The notes below the pieces were generated by a model. It saw only the letters and a list, made by a program, of their open reading frames with translations, was not told the DNA's origin and made no database searches. Position numbers and translations under genes: made by a program. A stretch of DNA of 64,000 nt, from positions 806,001 to 870,000 of the forward strand of contig NZ_CP088923.1 in NCBI RefSeq assembly GCF_021545845.1. The letters run 5' to 3'. Positions 1-9,330 of the stretch are shown piece by piece (within the stretch, counting starts at the first letter, position 1; the number at the start of each line of letters is the position of its first letter). Source of the DNA: Rhodanobacter thiooxydans. GTDB taxonomy: Bacteria; Pseudomonadota; Gammaproteobacteria; Xanthomonadales; Rhodanobacteraceae.

Positions 1-1386
1 TTGCGGCGCCTCGTGCAGCCATTCCGGCAGCCGCCTGCGCACCTCGCGCAAGGTGTGTCGCACGCTGTAGCGTTCGCGCAGGATGCGTTTCAGCACGGGA
101 TGCGCCACCGCCCAGATGTCGATCTCCGGATCGAGCATGCGGCCGACGCCCTCGATGTTGAGCAGGGTCTTCTGCAGCAGGATCAGCTGCGGCTGCAGGG
201 TCAGCTGGAAGCGGCGCGCGGTCTGGAACAGCTTCACCACCAGCTCGGCCAGCGAGATCTGTGCCAGCGGGCGGGTGAAGTACGGCTCGCACACCGTGCG
301 CACCGCCGCTTCGAGCTCGTCCAGGCGCACGTCGGCGGGCATCCAGCCGGCGTCCACGTGCAGCTTGGCGATGCGCGCGTAGTCGCGTTCGAACAGCGCG
401 ATGAAGTTCTGTGCCAGCCAGTACTGGTCGGCCTCGGGCAGCGAGCCCATGATGCCGAAGTCCAGCGCAATGAAGCGCGGTTCGCCGACGCGCGACGGGT
501 CGACCCAGATGTTGCCGGGGTGGGCGTCGGCGTGGAAGAAGTTGTCGCGGAACACCTGCTCGTAGAACACCCGCACGCCCTTGGCGGCGAGCGCCTTGCG
601 GTCCAGCCCGGCGGCGTCGATCGCGGCGATGTCGTCCGAGCTGATGCCGTGCACGCGCTCCAGCGTCAACACGCGCGCACTGGTCAGCTCCCAGTGCACC
701 TCGGGCACGTAGAGGTCGGTGCCGCTGGCGAAATTGCGCTTGAGCAGGCTGGCGCTGGCGCCTTCGCGCTGCAGGTCCAGCTCGTTCTCCAGCATCTTCT
801 CGACTTCGGCCACCACGTCCAGCGGGCGGATCTTGTCGGCGTTCGGGTGCCAGCGTTGGGCCAGCTCGCCCAGCGAGCGCAGCAGCTTCACGTCGCGGGC
901 GATCTGCGCGTCGATACCAGGGCGCAGTACCTTCACCACTACCTCGCGGCCGTCGTGCAGGGTGGCGGCGTGCACCTGGGCGATCGAGGCGGAGGCCAGC
1001 GGCATTTCGTCGAATTGGGCGTATAGATGGCCAATCGGCAATTTCAGTTCACCCTCGACGATGGCCCGTGCTTCGCTGCCGGGGAACGGCGCGACCTGAT
1101 CCTGCAGCAGCGCCAGCTCGTCGGCGATGTCCGACGGCACCAGGTCGCGGCGGGTCGACAGCACCTGGCCGGCCTTGACGAAGATCGGCCCCAGCTCGGT
1201 CAACGCGTGGCGCAGGCGCGCGCCGCGCGGCAGGCCACGGATGTCGATGCGCGGACGCGCCACCAGCGGGCGCAGCAGCTTCAGCGGACGGTACAGGTGG
1301 GTGGCGTCGACCAGTTCGTCGAGCCGGTACGCCAGCAGCACCGAGGCGACCCGCAGCAGGCGCGGCACCACCTTCAGCGGCGTCAC
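1..1386 (-). CDS. ubiB: UbiB, ubiquinone biosynthesis atypical kinase/ATPase (3' end outside window)
   Basis: Member of the ABC1/ADCK/UbiB atypical kinase family, an ATPase that supports the aerobic coenzyme Q biosynthesis complex at the inner membrane. The 462 visible residues hold the family KxGQ motif (KAGQ, residues 71-74), the Ala-rich segment ASIAQVHAA near 133, the VVVKVLRPG lysine near 152, the catalytic HADAHPGN motif near 300 and an LDFG metal-binding motif soon after. The usual C-terminal membrane anchor lies beyond the window. The GTG start overlaps the ubiJ stop by 4 bases (GTGA), so the two are translationally coupled. GTG is chosen because its product matches the family N-terminus and no ATG fits. 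Confidence 0.95.
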   Translation of the reverse strand, partial: MTPLKVVPRLLRVASVLLAYRLDELVDATHLYRPLKLLRPLVARPRIDIRGLPRGARLRHALTELGPIFVKAGQVLSTRRDLVPSDIADELALLQDQVAPFPGSEARAIVEGELKLPIGHLYAQFDEMPLASASIAQVHAATLHDGREVVVKVLRPGIDAQIARDVKLLRSLGELAQRWHPNADKIRPLDVVAEVEKMLENELDLQREGASASLLKRNFASGTDLYVPEVHWELTSARVLTLERVHGISSDDIAAIDAAGLDRKALAAKGVRVFYEQVFRDNFFHADAHPGNIWVDPSRVGEPRFIALDFGIMGSLPEADQYWLAQNFIALFERDYARIAKLHVDAGWMPADVRLDELEAAVRTVCEPYFTRPLAQISLAELVVKLFQTARRFQLTLQPQLILLQKTLLNIEGVGRMLDPEIDIWAVAHPVLKRILRERYSVRHTLREVRRRLPEWLHEAPQ

Positions 1387-2033
1387 GCGGCGTGGTCCTG
1401 CAGGCGCTGCAAGAGGCGCTGCACGCGCGATTCCAGCCGTTCGCTGCGTTCGCGTACGTCGTCCACACCGTCGAGGAACCCTTCGACTTCGCCTGGCGCC
1501 ATGGCCACGCGAACCTCGTCGCGTAGCCAGTCGGCGCTGTCCTCGGTGAGATGGCTGGCGGTCTCGCGGGCGTGGGTGAGGCCCTTGCGCACGGCTGCCG
1601 CCAGCGGCACGCCGAGCACGTCGCCGAACGTGCGCGCGAACGCTTCCTCGAAATCCGGGGCGAACTTGCCGGCCAGCTTTTCCAGCCGGCGCGCCAGCTC
1701 GGCGTCGCCGGCGATCTCCACCTTGCCCGGCGCGACGCCGCCGTCGTCGCGGCGGAACATCATCGCCAGCAGGCTGCCCGGCGTGGCGGCCACCTTCAGC
1801 TGGCTGTCGTCTTGCGGCGGGCCGACTTTCAGGCGTGCGTCGTCGACCGTGACGGCCAGCGCGATTTCCGGCCCGCGCAGGTGCAGCTGCACGCTACGAC
1901 CGTTCAGCGTCGCCAGCCGTTGCTGTGTGTCGGGGTCCAGCGACAAGGTGTGATTCAGCGCGGTTTCCAGCGCGCGGCCGGCGAGCTTGCGCAGCGGCTG
2001 CGGCAACCAGGAGTTGGGAGTGGCGGCGTTCAT
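1383..2033 (-). CDS. ubiJ: UbiJ, SCP2-domain ubiquinone biosynthesis accessory factor
   Basis: A 216-residue protein with an N-terminal SCP2 sterol-carrier-like lipid-binding domain (about residues 20-120) and a C-terminal charged helix predicted to coil ([18 protein letters not shown]). In enterobacteria UbiJ binds ubiquinone intermediates and helps assemble the Ubi complex with UbiK. Its position directly before ubiB with a 4-base overlap matches the conserved ubiJ-ubiB order; ubiE, which often precedes them, is elsewhere at 30.9 kb. ATG at 2033 (MNAATPNSW) is preferred because the longer frame upstream only translates the heptad repeat. Confidence 0.88.
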   Translation of the reverse strand: MNAATPNSWLPQPLRKLAGRALETALNHTLSLDPDTQQRLATLNGRSVQLHLRGPEIALAVTVDDARLKVGPPQDDSQLKVAATPGSLLAMMFRRDDGGVAPGKVEIAGDAELARRLEKLAGKFAPDFEEAFARTFGDVLGVPLAAAVRKGLTHARETASHLTEDSADWLRDEVRVAMAPGEVEGFLDGVDDVRERSERLESRVQRLLQRLQDHAA

Positions 2034-2067
2034 CCGGCGATTGTAGCGGGGCGGCGCGGGCGCCGCC

Positions 2068-2187
2068 GGGATAGGGAATGGGGAATAGGAAATCGGAAGG
2101 GCGCTCTTCCGCCAGCTTGAAGGGGACCGCGGGCGCCACCGCTTTTGCTCTTGCCTATCCGATTCTCGATTCCCTATTCCCGGCTCC
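2068..2187. repeat. Inverted heptad-repeat element (GGGAATA/GGGATAG type)
   Basis: Two short arrays of degenerate 7-bp units face each other about 55 bp apart. The left array (2068-2096) reads GGGATAG, GGAATGG, GGAATAG; the right array (2151-2187) is the same type in reverse complement. The right array overlaps the 3' end of trmL, so the last residues of TrmL (GNRESRIG) are repeat-encoded. A second element of the same build lies at 42634-42764. Confidence 0.8.
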
Positions 2188-2640
2188 AACGAAGCCGAGT
2201 TGGCGCCACGCTTCGTAGACGGCCACGGCGACGGTGTTTGACAGATTCAGGCTGCGACTGTCCGGACACATCGGCAGGCGCAGGCGCCGTTCGGCGGGAA
2301 TGGATTCCAGCACCTCACCCGGCAGGCCGGCGGTTTCGCAGCCGAACAGCAGCGCGTCGCCGTCGGCGAAGCGGGCGTCGACGTGGGCGACGTGGCCGCG
2401 GGTGCTGAAGGCGAACACCCGCGGCGCGCCGATCGCGTCGAGGCAGCTGGCCAGGTCGTCGTACACCGCGACGCTGGCGTACTCGTGGTAGTCCAGCCCG
2501 GCGCGGCGCAGGCGGGCGTCGTCGAGCGCGAAACCGAGCGGGCGGATGAGGTGCAGCGCCGCGCCGGTATTCGCGCACAGGCGAATCACGTTGCCGGTAT
2601 TCGGCGGGATCTCGGGGCGGAACAGGATGACGTGCAGCAT
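2155..2640 (-). CDS. trmL: TrmL, tRNA (cytidine/uridine-34-2'-O)-methyltransferase
   Basis: SPOUT-family enzyme that 2'-O-methylates the wobble base of tRNA-Leu isoacceptors using S-adenosylmethionine. All three family motifs are visible: the N-terminal [15 protein letters not shown], the FGCETAGLP loop near residue 100, and the C-terminal knot segment [15 protein letters not shown]. At 161 residues it is slightly longer than the usual 154-157, because the final GNRESRIG and TAG stop are encoded by the adjoining heptad repeat. ATG at 2640 gives the conserved [12 protein letters not shown] start; the longer upstream frame is not family-like. Confidence 0.95.
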   Translation of the reverse strand: MLHVILFRPEIPPNTGNVIRLCANTGAALHLIRPLGFALDDARLRRAGLDYHEYASVAVYDDLASCLDAIGAPRVFAFSTRGHVAHVDARFADGDALLFGCETAGLPGEVLESIPAERRLRLPMCPDSRSLNLSNTVAVAVYEAWRQLGFVGAGNRESRIG

Positions 2641-2680
2641 CCGGCCATTATCGCGTGTGCGCGCACGTTTCGTCGCAGGC

Positions 2681-2884
2681 TCAGCCGTCGACCGGCGGGC
2701 AGACCACGCCGTCCGCCGGCAACGCGCAGCTAGCCGGCGCAGCCAGCAGGATCGCTGCGACGCTGCCGTGGGTGGTGAGCTGCGCCGCATCCGGGGCGAT
2801 CGTCATCATCGCGCCGAGGATCAGGCCGCAGACCGCCAGGCAGGCGATGAACAGGCCGCGCAACATCAAGGTCTCGAATTTCAT
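2681..2884 (-). CDS. Small single-helix membrane protein, unknown function
   Basis: A 67-residue product with a hydrophobic helix ([17 protein letters not shown]) that could be a signal or membrane anchor, followed by a short tail with two cysteines ([10 protein letters not shown]). I do not recognise a family. ATG at 2884 is preferred over ATG at 2890 because GGAG then sits 8 bases upstream. It points away from the M16 protease gene, and the 3011-3046 palindromes lie between the two starts, so it may share regulation with that gene. Coding potential is plausible but rests mainly on length, start site and the hydrophobic helix. Confidence 0.5.
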   Translation of the reverse strand: MKFETLMLRGLFIACLAVCGLILGAMMTIAPDAAQLTTHGSVAAILLAAPASCALPADGVVCPPVDG

Positions 2885-3010
2885 GGTCATGGCTCCGATG
2901 AATGAAGGGAAGTCCTTGCCAAGCCGTTGGTGCAATCCCTGTGCCAGGTCGCGTTACGTGTACAAGTTGTTGATTTGGCGCGGTTCAACAACCCGGTGGC
3001 GCGGGTGCAG

Positions 3011-3046
3011 GATTGTCCGCGGACAATCGTCCGCCCGCCGGCGGAC
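3011..3046. promoter_or_regulatory. Tandem GTCCGC/GCGGAC palindromes (putative operator)
   Basis: An 18-bp perfect palindrome, GATTGTCCGCGGACAATC (3011-3028), is followed at once by a second dyad in which GTCCGC and GCGGAC are separated by 6 bases (3029-3046). The shared half-site suggests one regulator binding both. The site is about 100 bp upstream of the M16 protease start and about 130 bp upstream of the divergent small gene. The regulator is unknown. Confidence 0.5.
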
Positions 3047-3146
3047 AGCCGGACAGGTTGGCAGCGGCCTGTGCCGCAAGTCATTTGCGATGCCATCGGG
3101 GTGCCGCTAGCCTGCGTGGACTTGTCCGTGAAAAGGAGGTTCACCC

Positions 3147-6008
3147 GTGAAAAAGAAGCCCCTTGTGCTGCTCGTCGCCGGCCTGCTCACCCTGGTTGGC
3201 GGTGTACCGCTGGCCCTGGCCGCTCCCACTCCCGACAGCGCTGTCGCGGTCGCGCTGACCCAGCAGATCCCCGAGCTCGCCTGGACCCGCTTCATCCTGC
3301 CGAACGGCCTGACCGTGGTGGTGCATGAGGACCGCAAGGCGCCGGTGGTGGCGGTGAGCGTGTGGTACCACGTCGGTTCGTCGTACGAGCCGAAGGGCAA
3401 GACCGGTTTCGCGCACCTGTTCGAGCACCTGATGTTCCAGGGCTCGGAGAACCACAAGGACGAATTCTTCAAGCCGTTCGAGCTGGCCGGCGCCACCGAC
3501 CAGAACGGCACCACCTGGCTCGACCGCACCAACTACTTCGAGACGGTGCCCACCAGCGCGCTGGACATGGCGCTGTGGATGGAATCGGACCGCATGGGCC
3601 ACCTGCTCGGCGCGATCGGCCAGCCGCAGCTCGACGAGCAGCGCGGCGTGGTGCAGAACGAGAAGCGCCAGGGCGAGAACCAGCCCTACGGCCGCGCCAG
3701 CGAGCTGATCCAGGCCGAGGCATTCCCGGCCAACCACCCGTACCACCACGACACCATCGGCTCGATGGACGACTTGAACGCGGCCTCGCTGGGCGACGTC
3801 AAGCAGTGGTTCCGCGACTACTACGGCGCGGCCAACACGGTGGTGGTGCTGTCCGGCGACATCACGCCGGCGCTGGCGAAGGAGAAGATGCTGACGTACT
3901 TCGGCGACATCGCCGCCGGCCCGCAGGTGCCGCGGCCGCAGCCGTGGATCGCACCCCGCGACAAGTCCACCCGCGGCTCGATGACCGACAACGTGGCGCA
4001 GGTGCGCATCTATCGCGAGTGGAACGTGCCCGGCCGCGGCAGTCGCGACGAGAACCTGCTGGAACTGGCCGCCGCCGTGCTGGGCGGCAGCAAGACCTCG
4101 CGGCTGTACCAGCGGCTGGTCTACCGGGACAAGCTGGCCGACGACGTCTCGGTCGACGTCGAGCAGCACGTGCTGGCCAGCCTGTTCAACCTGCAGGTGG
4201 ACGTGAAGAAGGGCGCCGACCCGGCCAAGGTCGAGGCAGCGATTGCCGACGAGTGGCGGAAATTCCTGAAGGACGGCCCCAGCGCCGACGAACTGGCGCG
4301 GGTCAAGACGGAAACCCGCGCCTCGTTCGTGCGCGGGCTGGAGAAGGTCAACACGCAGGCCTCGATCCTGGCCCAGGGCCAGCTGTATCGCGACGACCCG
4401 GGCGCGTACCTGAAGGACTTCAGGGAGTACATGGCGGCTACGCCGGCGCAGGTCAGCGCGGTGGCGAACAAGTGGATCGCCAGGGGCGACTACACGCTGA
4501 CCGTGGTGCCGGGCAAGGTCGAAGCCACCGACATGGCCACCGTGGCCGGCCGCGCCGCAGCCAGCGGTGCGCTGGCGCCGGTGCTGTCGGCGAAGGGCGA
4601 CTACCGCACGGTGAAGAGTGATCTCGACCGCAGCAAGGGCGTACCCGAGGTCGGCGTCTTCCCGGACCTCAGCTTCCCCGCCTTGCAGCGCGGCAAGCTG
4701 GACAACGGCGTCGAGGTGATCCTGGCCGAGCGCCACACGGTGCCGGCGGTGCAGCTGCAACTGCTGTTCGACGCCGGCTACGCCGCCGACCAGGACCGCA
4801 AGCTCGGCACCTCCAGCTTTACCATGTCGATGCTGGACGAAGGCACCAAAACGCTCGATTCGGTGGAGATCGCGAAGCGCAAGCAGCGGCTTGGTGCGAT
4901 CATCGCCAGCGGCTGCGGGCTGGACTACTGCAACGCCACGCTGAACGCCCTGGACGACCAGCTGAAGCCGTCGCTCGAGCTGTTCGCCGACATCGTGCGC
5001 AACCCGGCGTTCCGCGAGGCCGACATCGGCCGCCTGCGCGGCCAGTGGCTGGCGCGCATCGCGCAGGAGAAGAGCCAGCCCACCGGCATCGCGCTGCGCA
5101 CCCTGCCGCCGCTGCTGTACGGCAAGGGCCACGCCTATGCGATCCCGTTCACCGGCACCGGCACCGAGGCGTCGATCACGTCGATCACCGCCGCCGACAT
5201 GCGCGCGTTCATGGGTGACTTCATCCGCCCGGACAACCTGCGCATCCTGGTCGCCGGCGACACCACGCTGGACAGGATCATTCCGCCGTTGAACGCCGCG
5301 TTCGGCAACTGGAAGGCGCCGGTCGGCAAGGTGCCGGCGAAGAACATCGGCAAGGTCGCACCGCCGAAGCAGGTGCGCGTGTACCTGGTCGACCGCCCCG
5401 GCGCGCAGCAGAGCCTGATCCTCGCCGGCAGCCTGGCGCCGTCCACCGAGGCACCCGACAACCTGGAGATCCAGACCATGAACGGGGCCTTCGGCGGCAC
5501 CTTCACCTCGCGCCTCAACATGAACCTGCGCGAGGACAAGCACTGGGCCTACGGCGCCTTCAGCTTCCTGCAGAACGCGCAGGGCCAGCGCCCGTTCATG
5601 CTGTATGCGCCGGTGCAGACCGACAAGACTGCGCCGTCGGTGGCCGAGATGCTGAAGGAGGCGAAGGCGGTGATCGGCGACCAGCCGCTGACCGCGCAGG
5701 AGATCGGCAAGATCAAGGTCGGCGACGTGCGCAGCATGCCGGGCAGCTACCAGACCACCGCGGCGGTGATGGGCGCGCTGCAGGGCATCGCGCTGTACAA
5801 GCGGCCGGACGATTACGTGCAGACCCTGAAGTCGCGCATCGAGGCGCAGACCGATGCGTCGGTGGAGGCGGCGGCGAAGCAGGTCATCCACCCCGACCAG
5901 CTGACCTGGGTGATCGTCGGCGACCTCAACAAGATCGAGGCGCCGATCCGCGCGCTGAAGCTCGGCGAGGTGCAGGTACTCGACGCCGACGGCAAGCCGG
6001 TGAAATGA
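3147..6008 (+). CDS. Periplasmic M16-family zinc protease (pitrilysin/insulinase-like)
   Basis: A 953-residue two-repeat M16 peptidase. Residues 1-26 form a Sec signal peptide ending ALA-AP, placing it in the periplasm. The N-terminal half carries the inverted zinc motif HLFEH (HxxEH, about residues 89-93) and the distal glutamate in DEQRGVVQNEKRQ near 170; the C-terminal half is the inactive M16 repeat. Such proteases degrade peptides in a closed chamber; the substrate is unknown. The GTG start is supported by AAGGAGGT six bases upstream. It stands alone, with a probable terminator at 6090-6120 and a palindromic operator candidate upstream. Confidence 0.92.
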   Translation: MKKKPLVLLVAGLLTLVGGVPLALAAPTPDSAVAVALTQQIPELAWTRFILPNGLTVVVHEDRKAPVVAVSVWYHVGSSYEPKGKTGFAHLFEHLMFQGSENHKDEFFKPFELAGATDQNGTTWLDRTNYFETVPTSALDMALWMESDRMGHLLGAIGQPQLDEQRGVVQNEKRQGENQPYGRASELIQAEAFPANHPYHHDTIGSMDDLNAASLGDVKQWFRDYYGAANTVVVLSGDITPALAKEKMLTYFGDIAAGPQVPRPQPWIAPRDKSTRGSMTDNVAQVRIYREWNVPGRGSRDENLLELAAAVLGGSKTSRLYQRLVYRDKLADDVSVDVEQHVLASLFNLQVDVKKGADPAKVEAAIADEWRKFLKDGPSADELARVKTETRASFVRGLEKVNTQASILAQGQLYRDDPGAYLKDFREYMAATPAQVSAVANKWIARGDYTLTVVPGKVEATDMATVAGRAAASGALAPVLSAKGDYRTVKSDLDRSKGVPEVGVFPDLSFPALQRGKLDNGVEVILAERHTVPAVQLQLLFDAGYAADQDRKLGTSSFTMSMLDEGTKTLDSVEIAKRKQRLGAIIASGCGLDYCNATLNALDDQLKPSLELFADIVRNPAFREADIGRLRGQWLARIAQEKSQPTGIALRTLPPLLYGKGHAYAIPFTGTGTEASITSITAADMRAFMGDFIRPDNLRILVAGDTTLDRIIPPLNAAFGNWKAPVGKVPAKNIGKVAPPKQVRVYLVDRPGAQQSLILAGSLAPSTEAPDNLEIQTMNGAFGGTFTSRLNMNLREDKHWAYGAFSFLQNAQGQRPFMLYAPVQTDKTAPSVAEMLKEAKAVIGDQPLTAQEIGKIKVGDVRSMPGSYQTTAAVMGALQGIALYKRPDDYVQTLKSRIEAQTDASVEAAAKQVIHPDQLTWVIVGDLNKIEAPIRALKLGEVQVLDADGKPVK

Positions 6009-6089
6009 GTCCGTGCGTGGCGCTGGTATCCGCCGCCGCCACGCGTTGTGCATCGGTTGGGGGACGCGCCGCCGTCCCCGCGCTAGGAT

Positions 6090-6120
6090 GGAGGCTGGGC
6101 CGGCAACGCCCGGCCTCCTT
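6090..6120 (+). terminator. Probable terminator after the M16 protease
   Basis: GGAGGCTGGGC and GCCCGGCCTCC pair (one T-G wobble) around CGGCAAC and are followed by TT. It is GC-rich with a weak T tract, so it is a likely but not strong terminator. Confidence 0.45.
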
Positions 6121-6150
6121 CATGTCCAAGCCACCGTCGCGGAGCCACCC

Positions 6151-6549
6151 ATGCGCAAGACCCTGCTGTTGCTCGTCCCCGTCCTCCTGCTCGGCGCCTG
6201 CAGCTGGGGCATCACCCTGGACGACGCCGCCAAGAACGTGCGCACGGCGTGGAGCGGCGACGTCTCCTCCTGCCGCGAGCTGGGCAAGGTCACCGTCTCG
6301 GTGATGAGCCGCGTCGGCCCGGTCGACCGCAACGACATCAAGGTGCGCGACGAACTGGAAGTGATGGCCCGCAACGAAGCCGCCAAAATGCACGCCGACA
6401 CCATCAAGCCGCTGGCCGAACCGGCCGACGGCTCGCAGCCGTGGGGCGCGTACCAGTGTGGCGCCAACCGGCCCGCGCCGACCGGCGTGCCGGCCAGGTC
6501 CAGCTCGGCGCCGGGACAGACCCAGACATTCCCCATTCACGGCGGCTGA
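6151..6549 (+). CDS. DUF4156-family outer-envelope lipoprotein
   Basis: A 132-residue lipoprotein: residues 1-17 are a signal peptide with lipobox LLGAC, so the mature protein begins at a lipidated Cys. The body (SCRELGKVTVSVMS, DELEVMARNEAAKMHADTI, GAYQC) matches DUF4156, a small conserved domain with paired cysteines and no assigned function. ATG at 6151 follows GGAG by 6 bases; the longer frame upstream is not coding-like. A strong terminator follows at 6572. Confidence 0.8.
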   Translation: MRKTLLLLVPVLLLGACSWGITLDDAAKNVRTAWSGDVSSCRELGKVTVSVMSRVGPVDRNDIKVRDELEVMARNEAAKMHADTIKPLAEPADGSQPWGAYQCGANRPAPTGVPARSSSAPGQTQTFPIHGG

Positions 6550-6571
6550 GCAGTTCCCGTCCGATCATCGG

Positions 6572-6595
6572 AAGGCGCCCTGGGGCGCCTTTTTT
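6572..6595 (+). terminator. Rho-independent terminator
   Basis: AGGCGCC, loop CTGG, then GGCGCCT running into six Ts. It separates the DUF4156 lipoprotein from the MarR-led efflux operon. Confidence 0.85.
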
Positions 6596-6616
6596 CATGC
6601 CCGCGGCGCCGGCTGC

Positions 6617-6680
6617 TTGCCCGGCGGCGAGGACATGCATAACATACATATATTGATATTACATAAATTAATAGAATCCA
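6617..6680 (+). promoter_or_regulatory. AT-rich promoter/operator of the MarR-efflux operon
   Basis: TTGCCC (6617-6622), a 17-base spacer and TAACAT (6640-6645) form a plausible sigma-70 promoter. From about 6633 to 6680 the DNA is roughly 80% A+T in an otherwise very GC-rich window, and includes an imperfect dyad with ATTGAT and ATTAAT ends (6653-6673). The downstream MarR protein is the likely ligand of this island (autorepression), by analogy with other marR-efflux operons; that is inference. Confidence 0.5.
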
Positions 6681-6702
6681 TAGCAGCTAGTTGAGCCATC
6701 CC

Positions 6703-7197
6703 ATGAACAGCTTCCTCGCCACCGAGCAACGGCTTGCCGTCACCTGCCGCCGCCACCCCGCATTTCCGCGCGAGCCGGCGGTGCTGGTGCGGCTGGTCAA
6801 GCACGCCTACAAGCAGTTGCATGACGACGCCAATGCCCTGCTCAAACCGTGGGGCATCAACCATCCGGAATACAACTTGCTGATGATGCTGTACGGCACC
6901 GAGGGGTACGCGCTGAACCCCACGCAGCTGGCCGAGGCGGCGGGCGAAAAATCCGCGAACATCACGCGGCTCGGCGACGCACTGTGCGACAAGGGGCTGA
7001 TCGGGCGCGACGGCAGCAGCGAGGACCGGCGCAAGGTCACCTTCACCCTCACCGAGGCGGGCGTGGCGATGGTCGAGAGTTTCCTGCCCGGGGTCTGCAG
7101 TCTGCTGGAACGGCAGGGCGCCGGCCTGTCGCCGCGCGAATTGGCCCAGCTGGAAAAGCTGCTGAGGAAGTTCCTGGATCACCTCGGACAGAGCTGA
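6703..7197 (+). CDS. MarR-family transcriptional regulator of the adjacent efflux operon
   Basis: A 164-residue winged-helix MarR protein. The dimerisation helices flank a central HTH (LNPTQLAEAAGEKSANITR) and wing (KGLIGRDGSSEDRRKVTFTLT). MarR proteins repress efflux genes and are released by small phenolic or aromatic ligands. It is the first gene of a four-gene unit and is 3 bases from the FUSC gene. ATG at 6703 (MNSFLATEQ) is preferred; an in-frame TTG at 6691 would add MSHP. Autoregulation through the AT-rich upstream island is likely. Confidence 0.9.
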   Translation: MNSFLATEQRLAVTCRRHPAFPREPAVLVRLVKHAYKQLHDDANALLKPWGINHPEYNLLMMLYGTEGYALNPTQLAEAAGEKSANITRLGDALCDKGLIGRDGSSEDRRKVTFTLTEAGVAMVESFLPGVCSLLERQGAGLSPRELAQLEKLLRKFLDHLGQS

Positions 7198-7200
7198 GAC

Positions 7201-9330
7201 ATGTCCGCCGCCGCCGTCGAATCCGCGCAGCGACCATCGCGCCAGCCGTGGCTGGCCGACTTCCTCACCGGCGAGGGCCAGTCGTGGATCTTCGTGCTCA
7301 AGGCCGCGCTGGCGCTGTACGTGGCGACCTGGCTGGCGATGTGGCTGCAGCTGGAAAAGCCCTCGACCACGATGATCACCGTGCTGCTGCTGATGCATCC
7401 GCAGAGCGGCATGGTGCTGGCCAAGAGCTTCTACCGGGCGATCGGCACGCTGGCCGGCAGCGTGTTCGGCGTGCTGCTGATGGCGCTGTTCCCGCAGCAG
7501 CGCGAGCTGTTCCTGCTGTCGCTGTCGCTATGGGTGGCGCTGTGCGCCGGCGGCGCCACGCTGTACCGCAACTTCATGTCCTACGGCTTCATGCTGGCCG
7601 GCTACAGCGCCGCGATCGTGACCATGCCGGCGATCACCAACCCGCTCAACGTGTTCGATTCGGCGGTGATGCGGGTGAGCGAGGTGCTGCTGGGCGTGAT
7701 CGTAGCCGGCACGGTCAGCGACCTGGTCCTGCCGGGTCGCCTGCGCGAGGTGTTGCGACGCAGTGCGCGCGAACAGTTTGGCCACTTCCTGGACTTTGCC
7801 CGCAACAGCACCGGCGGCGCGATCGCCCGCGCCGACATGGAGCAAGCCTACCTGCGCTTCGTGCGCGCGGCGGTGCAGCTGGAAAACCTGCGCGCCGCGG
7901 TGATCTTCGAGGACCCCGAGGCGCGCGCGCGCAGCAGTCGCATCCGCCTGATCAACCAGCTCTACATGGCGGCCACCACCACCTTCCAGTCGGTGCATCA
8001 CCTGATCAACCGGCTGCAGCGCAGCGGTCGCGCCGACGTCGCCGATGCATTGGTCGCGCTGTACCAGCCGATCGGCCAGGCACTGTCGCCGGAACCGGCG
8101 CAGCAGCACGACCCGGCGGTGCTGGCGCCGCGGCTGCAGGCCTGCGAGCGGAGCGTGCCGGCGCTGGCGCAGCAACTGCGCGCCACGCTGCCGCAAGTCG
8201 CGCAGACCGATTTCGACACCGGCGCGATCTTGCTGCAGCGCTTCGCCGACGAGCTGCGCGATTTCACCCTGGTCGAGAATTCGCTGCGTGCCAAGCGCCT
8301 GCGCGGCAACGTGGAGCGGGTGCAGTTCCGCCGCGGCAACGACCATGTCGGCGCCGGCCTGGCGGTGCTGCGCACTTTTTTCACCATGACCGCGCTGAGC
8401 GCGTTCTGGCTGGCCAGCGGCTGGCCGCATGGGGCCAGCGCGATGCTGATCGCCACGATCTTCGCCGGCCTGCTGTCGATGGCGCCGAACCCGGTTTCGA
8501 CGGCGTTCCGCACCCTGTTCGCGCAGGGGCTGGGCATGGCGGCGGCATTCGTCGTCACGTTCGGCTTGCTGCCGAGTTGCGACGGCTACGCCATGTTCGT
8601 CATGGCCACGCTGCCGTTGCTGATTCCCGGCTACTACGTGCAGTCGAAGCCGGCGGTTTCGACCACGGGCGTGGGCTATGGCATCGGTTTCGTCTCCAGC
8701 ATGCTGCTGACCAACCAGATGAGCTACGACCCAGCGTTCTTCCTCAACGAGGCGATCGCGCAGCTGGCCGGGTTCGCGCTCAGCGCGGTGGCCTTCATGG
8801 TGATTCCCGCGATCACCGGCAGCGGCTGGCAGCGCGCGCGCCAGCTGCGCCAGTTGCGCCGGCAGGTGGTGCAGGCCGCCAGTGCGCCGCTGGCGGGGTT
8901 GGCGTACCGCTTCGAGAGCGTCAATCGCGACCTGTTCCTGCAGGTGGTGACGTATACCCGGCCGGACAGCCGCGAGTCGCGCGACCTGCTGGCCTGGGCG
9001 CTGACCGTGCACGAGTGCGGCCGCGGCCTGATCGAACTGCGCCAGGACATGGCCGGCAGCCTGTTGCCGGCTACGGTGGAGCAACTTGCGCAGCAGGCGG
9101 TGCAGGCCGTGGCAAGGCTGTTCGAGGCGCCGGACCACGTGCGCTGGCAGCAGGCCGAGCAGGCCGTCGCCGCGGCGATCATGGGAATCTTGCGCAACCA
9201 GCCGGGCGCACAGTCCGGCAGTCGCCGCATGCTGTTGCACCTGCATCAACTGCGCAGCGTGCTGCGCGACGACGAGTCGGCGTTGGCACCGTACATGCCC
9301 ACGGCGGCGGAGCCTGCCCATGCCTCTTGA
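7201..9330 (+). CDS. FUSC-family aromatic-acid efflux permease (AaeB-like)
   Basis: A 709-residue inner-membrane protein with the FUSC layout: a first block of about five to six helices (residues 28-180), a cytoplasmic segment (about 190-390), a second helical block (390-540) and a cytoplasmic tail. AaeB of E. coli, in the same family, exports p-hydroxybenzoic acid together with the periplasmic adaptor AaeA. It overlaps the DUF1656 gene by 11 bases and the HlyD adaptor follows, so the three should form one exporter. The natural substrate here is unknown; phenolic or other lipophilic acids are the first guess. Confidence 0.9.
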   Translation: MSAAAVESAQRPSRQPWLADFLTGEGQSWIFVLKAALALYVATWLAMWLQLEKPSTTMITVLLLMHPQSGMVLAKSFYRAIGTLAGSVFGVLLMALFPQQRELFLLSLSLWVALCAGGATLYRNFMSYGFMLAGYSAAIVTMPAITNPLNVFDSAVMRVSEVLLGVIVAGTVSDLVLPGRLREVLRRSAREQFGHFLDFARNSTGGAIARADMEQAYLRFVRAAVQLENLRAAVIFEDPEARARSSRIRLINQLYMAATTTFQSVHHLINRLQRSGRADVADALVALYQPIGQALSPEPAQQHDPAVLAPRLQACERSVPALAQQLRATLPQVAQTDFDTGAILLQRFADELRDFTLVENSLRAKRLRGNVERVQFRRGNDHVGAGLAVLRTFFTMTALSAFWLASGWPHGASAMLIATIFAGLLSMAPNPVSTAFRTLFAQGLGMAAAFVVTFGLLPSCDGYAMFVMATLPLLIPGYYVQSKPAVSTTGVGYGIGFVSSMLLTNQMSYDPAFFLNEAIAQLAGFALSAVAFMVIPAITGSGWQRARQLRQLRRQVVQAASAPLAGLAYRFESVNRDLFLQVVTYTRPDSRESRDLLAWALTVHECGRGLIELRQDMAGSLLPATVEQLAQQAVQAVARLFEAPDHVRWQQAEQAVAAAIMGILRNQPGAQSGSRRMLLHLHQLRSVLRDDESALAPYMPTAAEPAHAS

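Noticed and set aside
3047..3146. Sigma-54 promoter upstream of the M16 protease
   Set aside because: Candidates have 11-12 bases between the GG and GC elements instead of 10; not convincing.
3141..6053. Minus-strand open frame of 970 codons antisense to the M16 protease gene
   Set aside because: Its product is rich in Arg, His and Ala without any family features; it is the frame mirror of a strongly codon-biased GC-rich gene.
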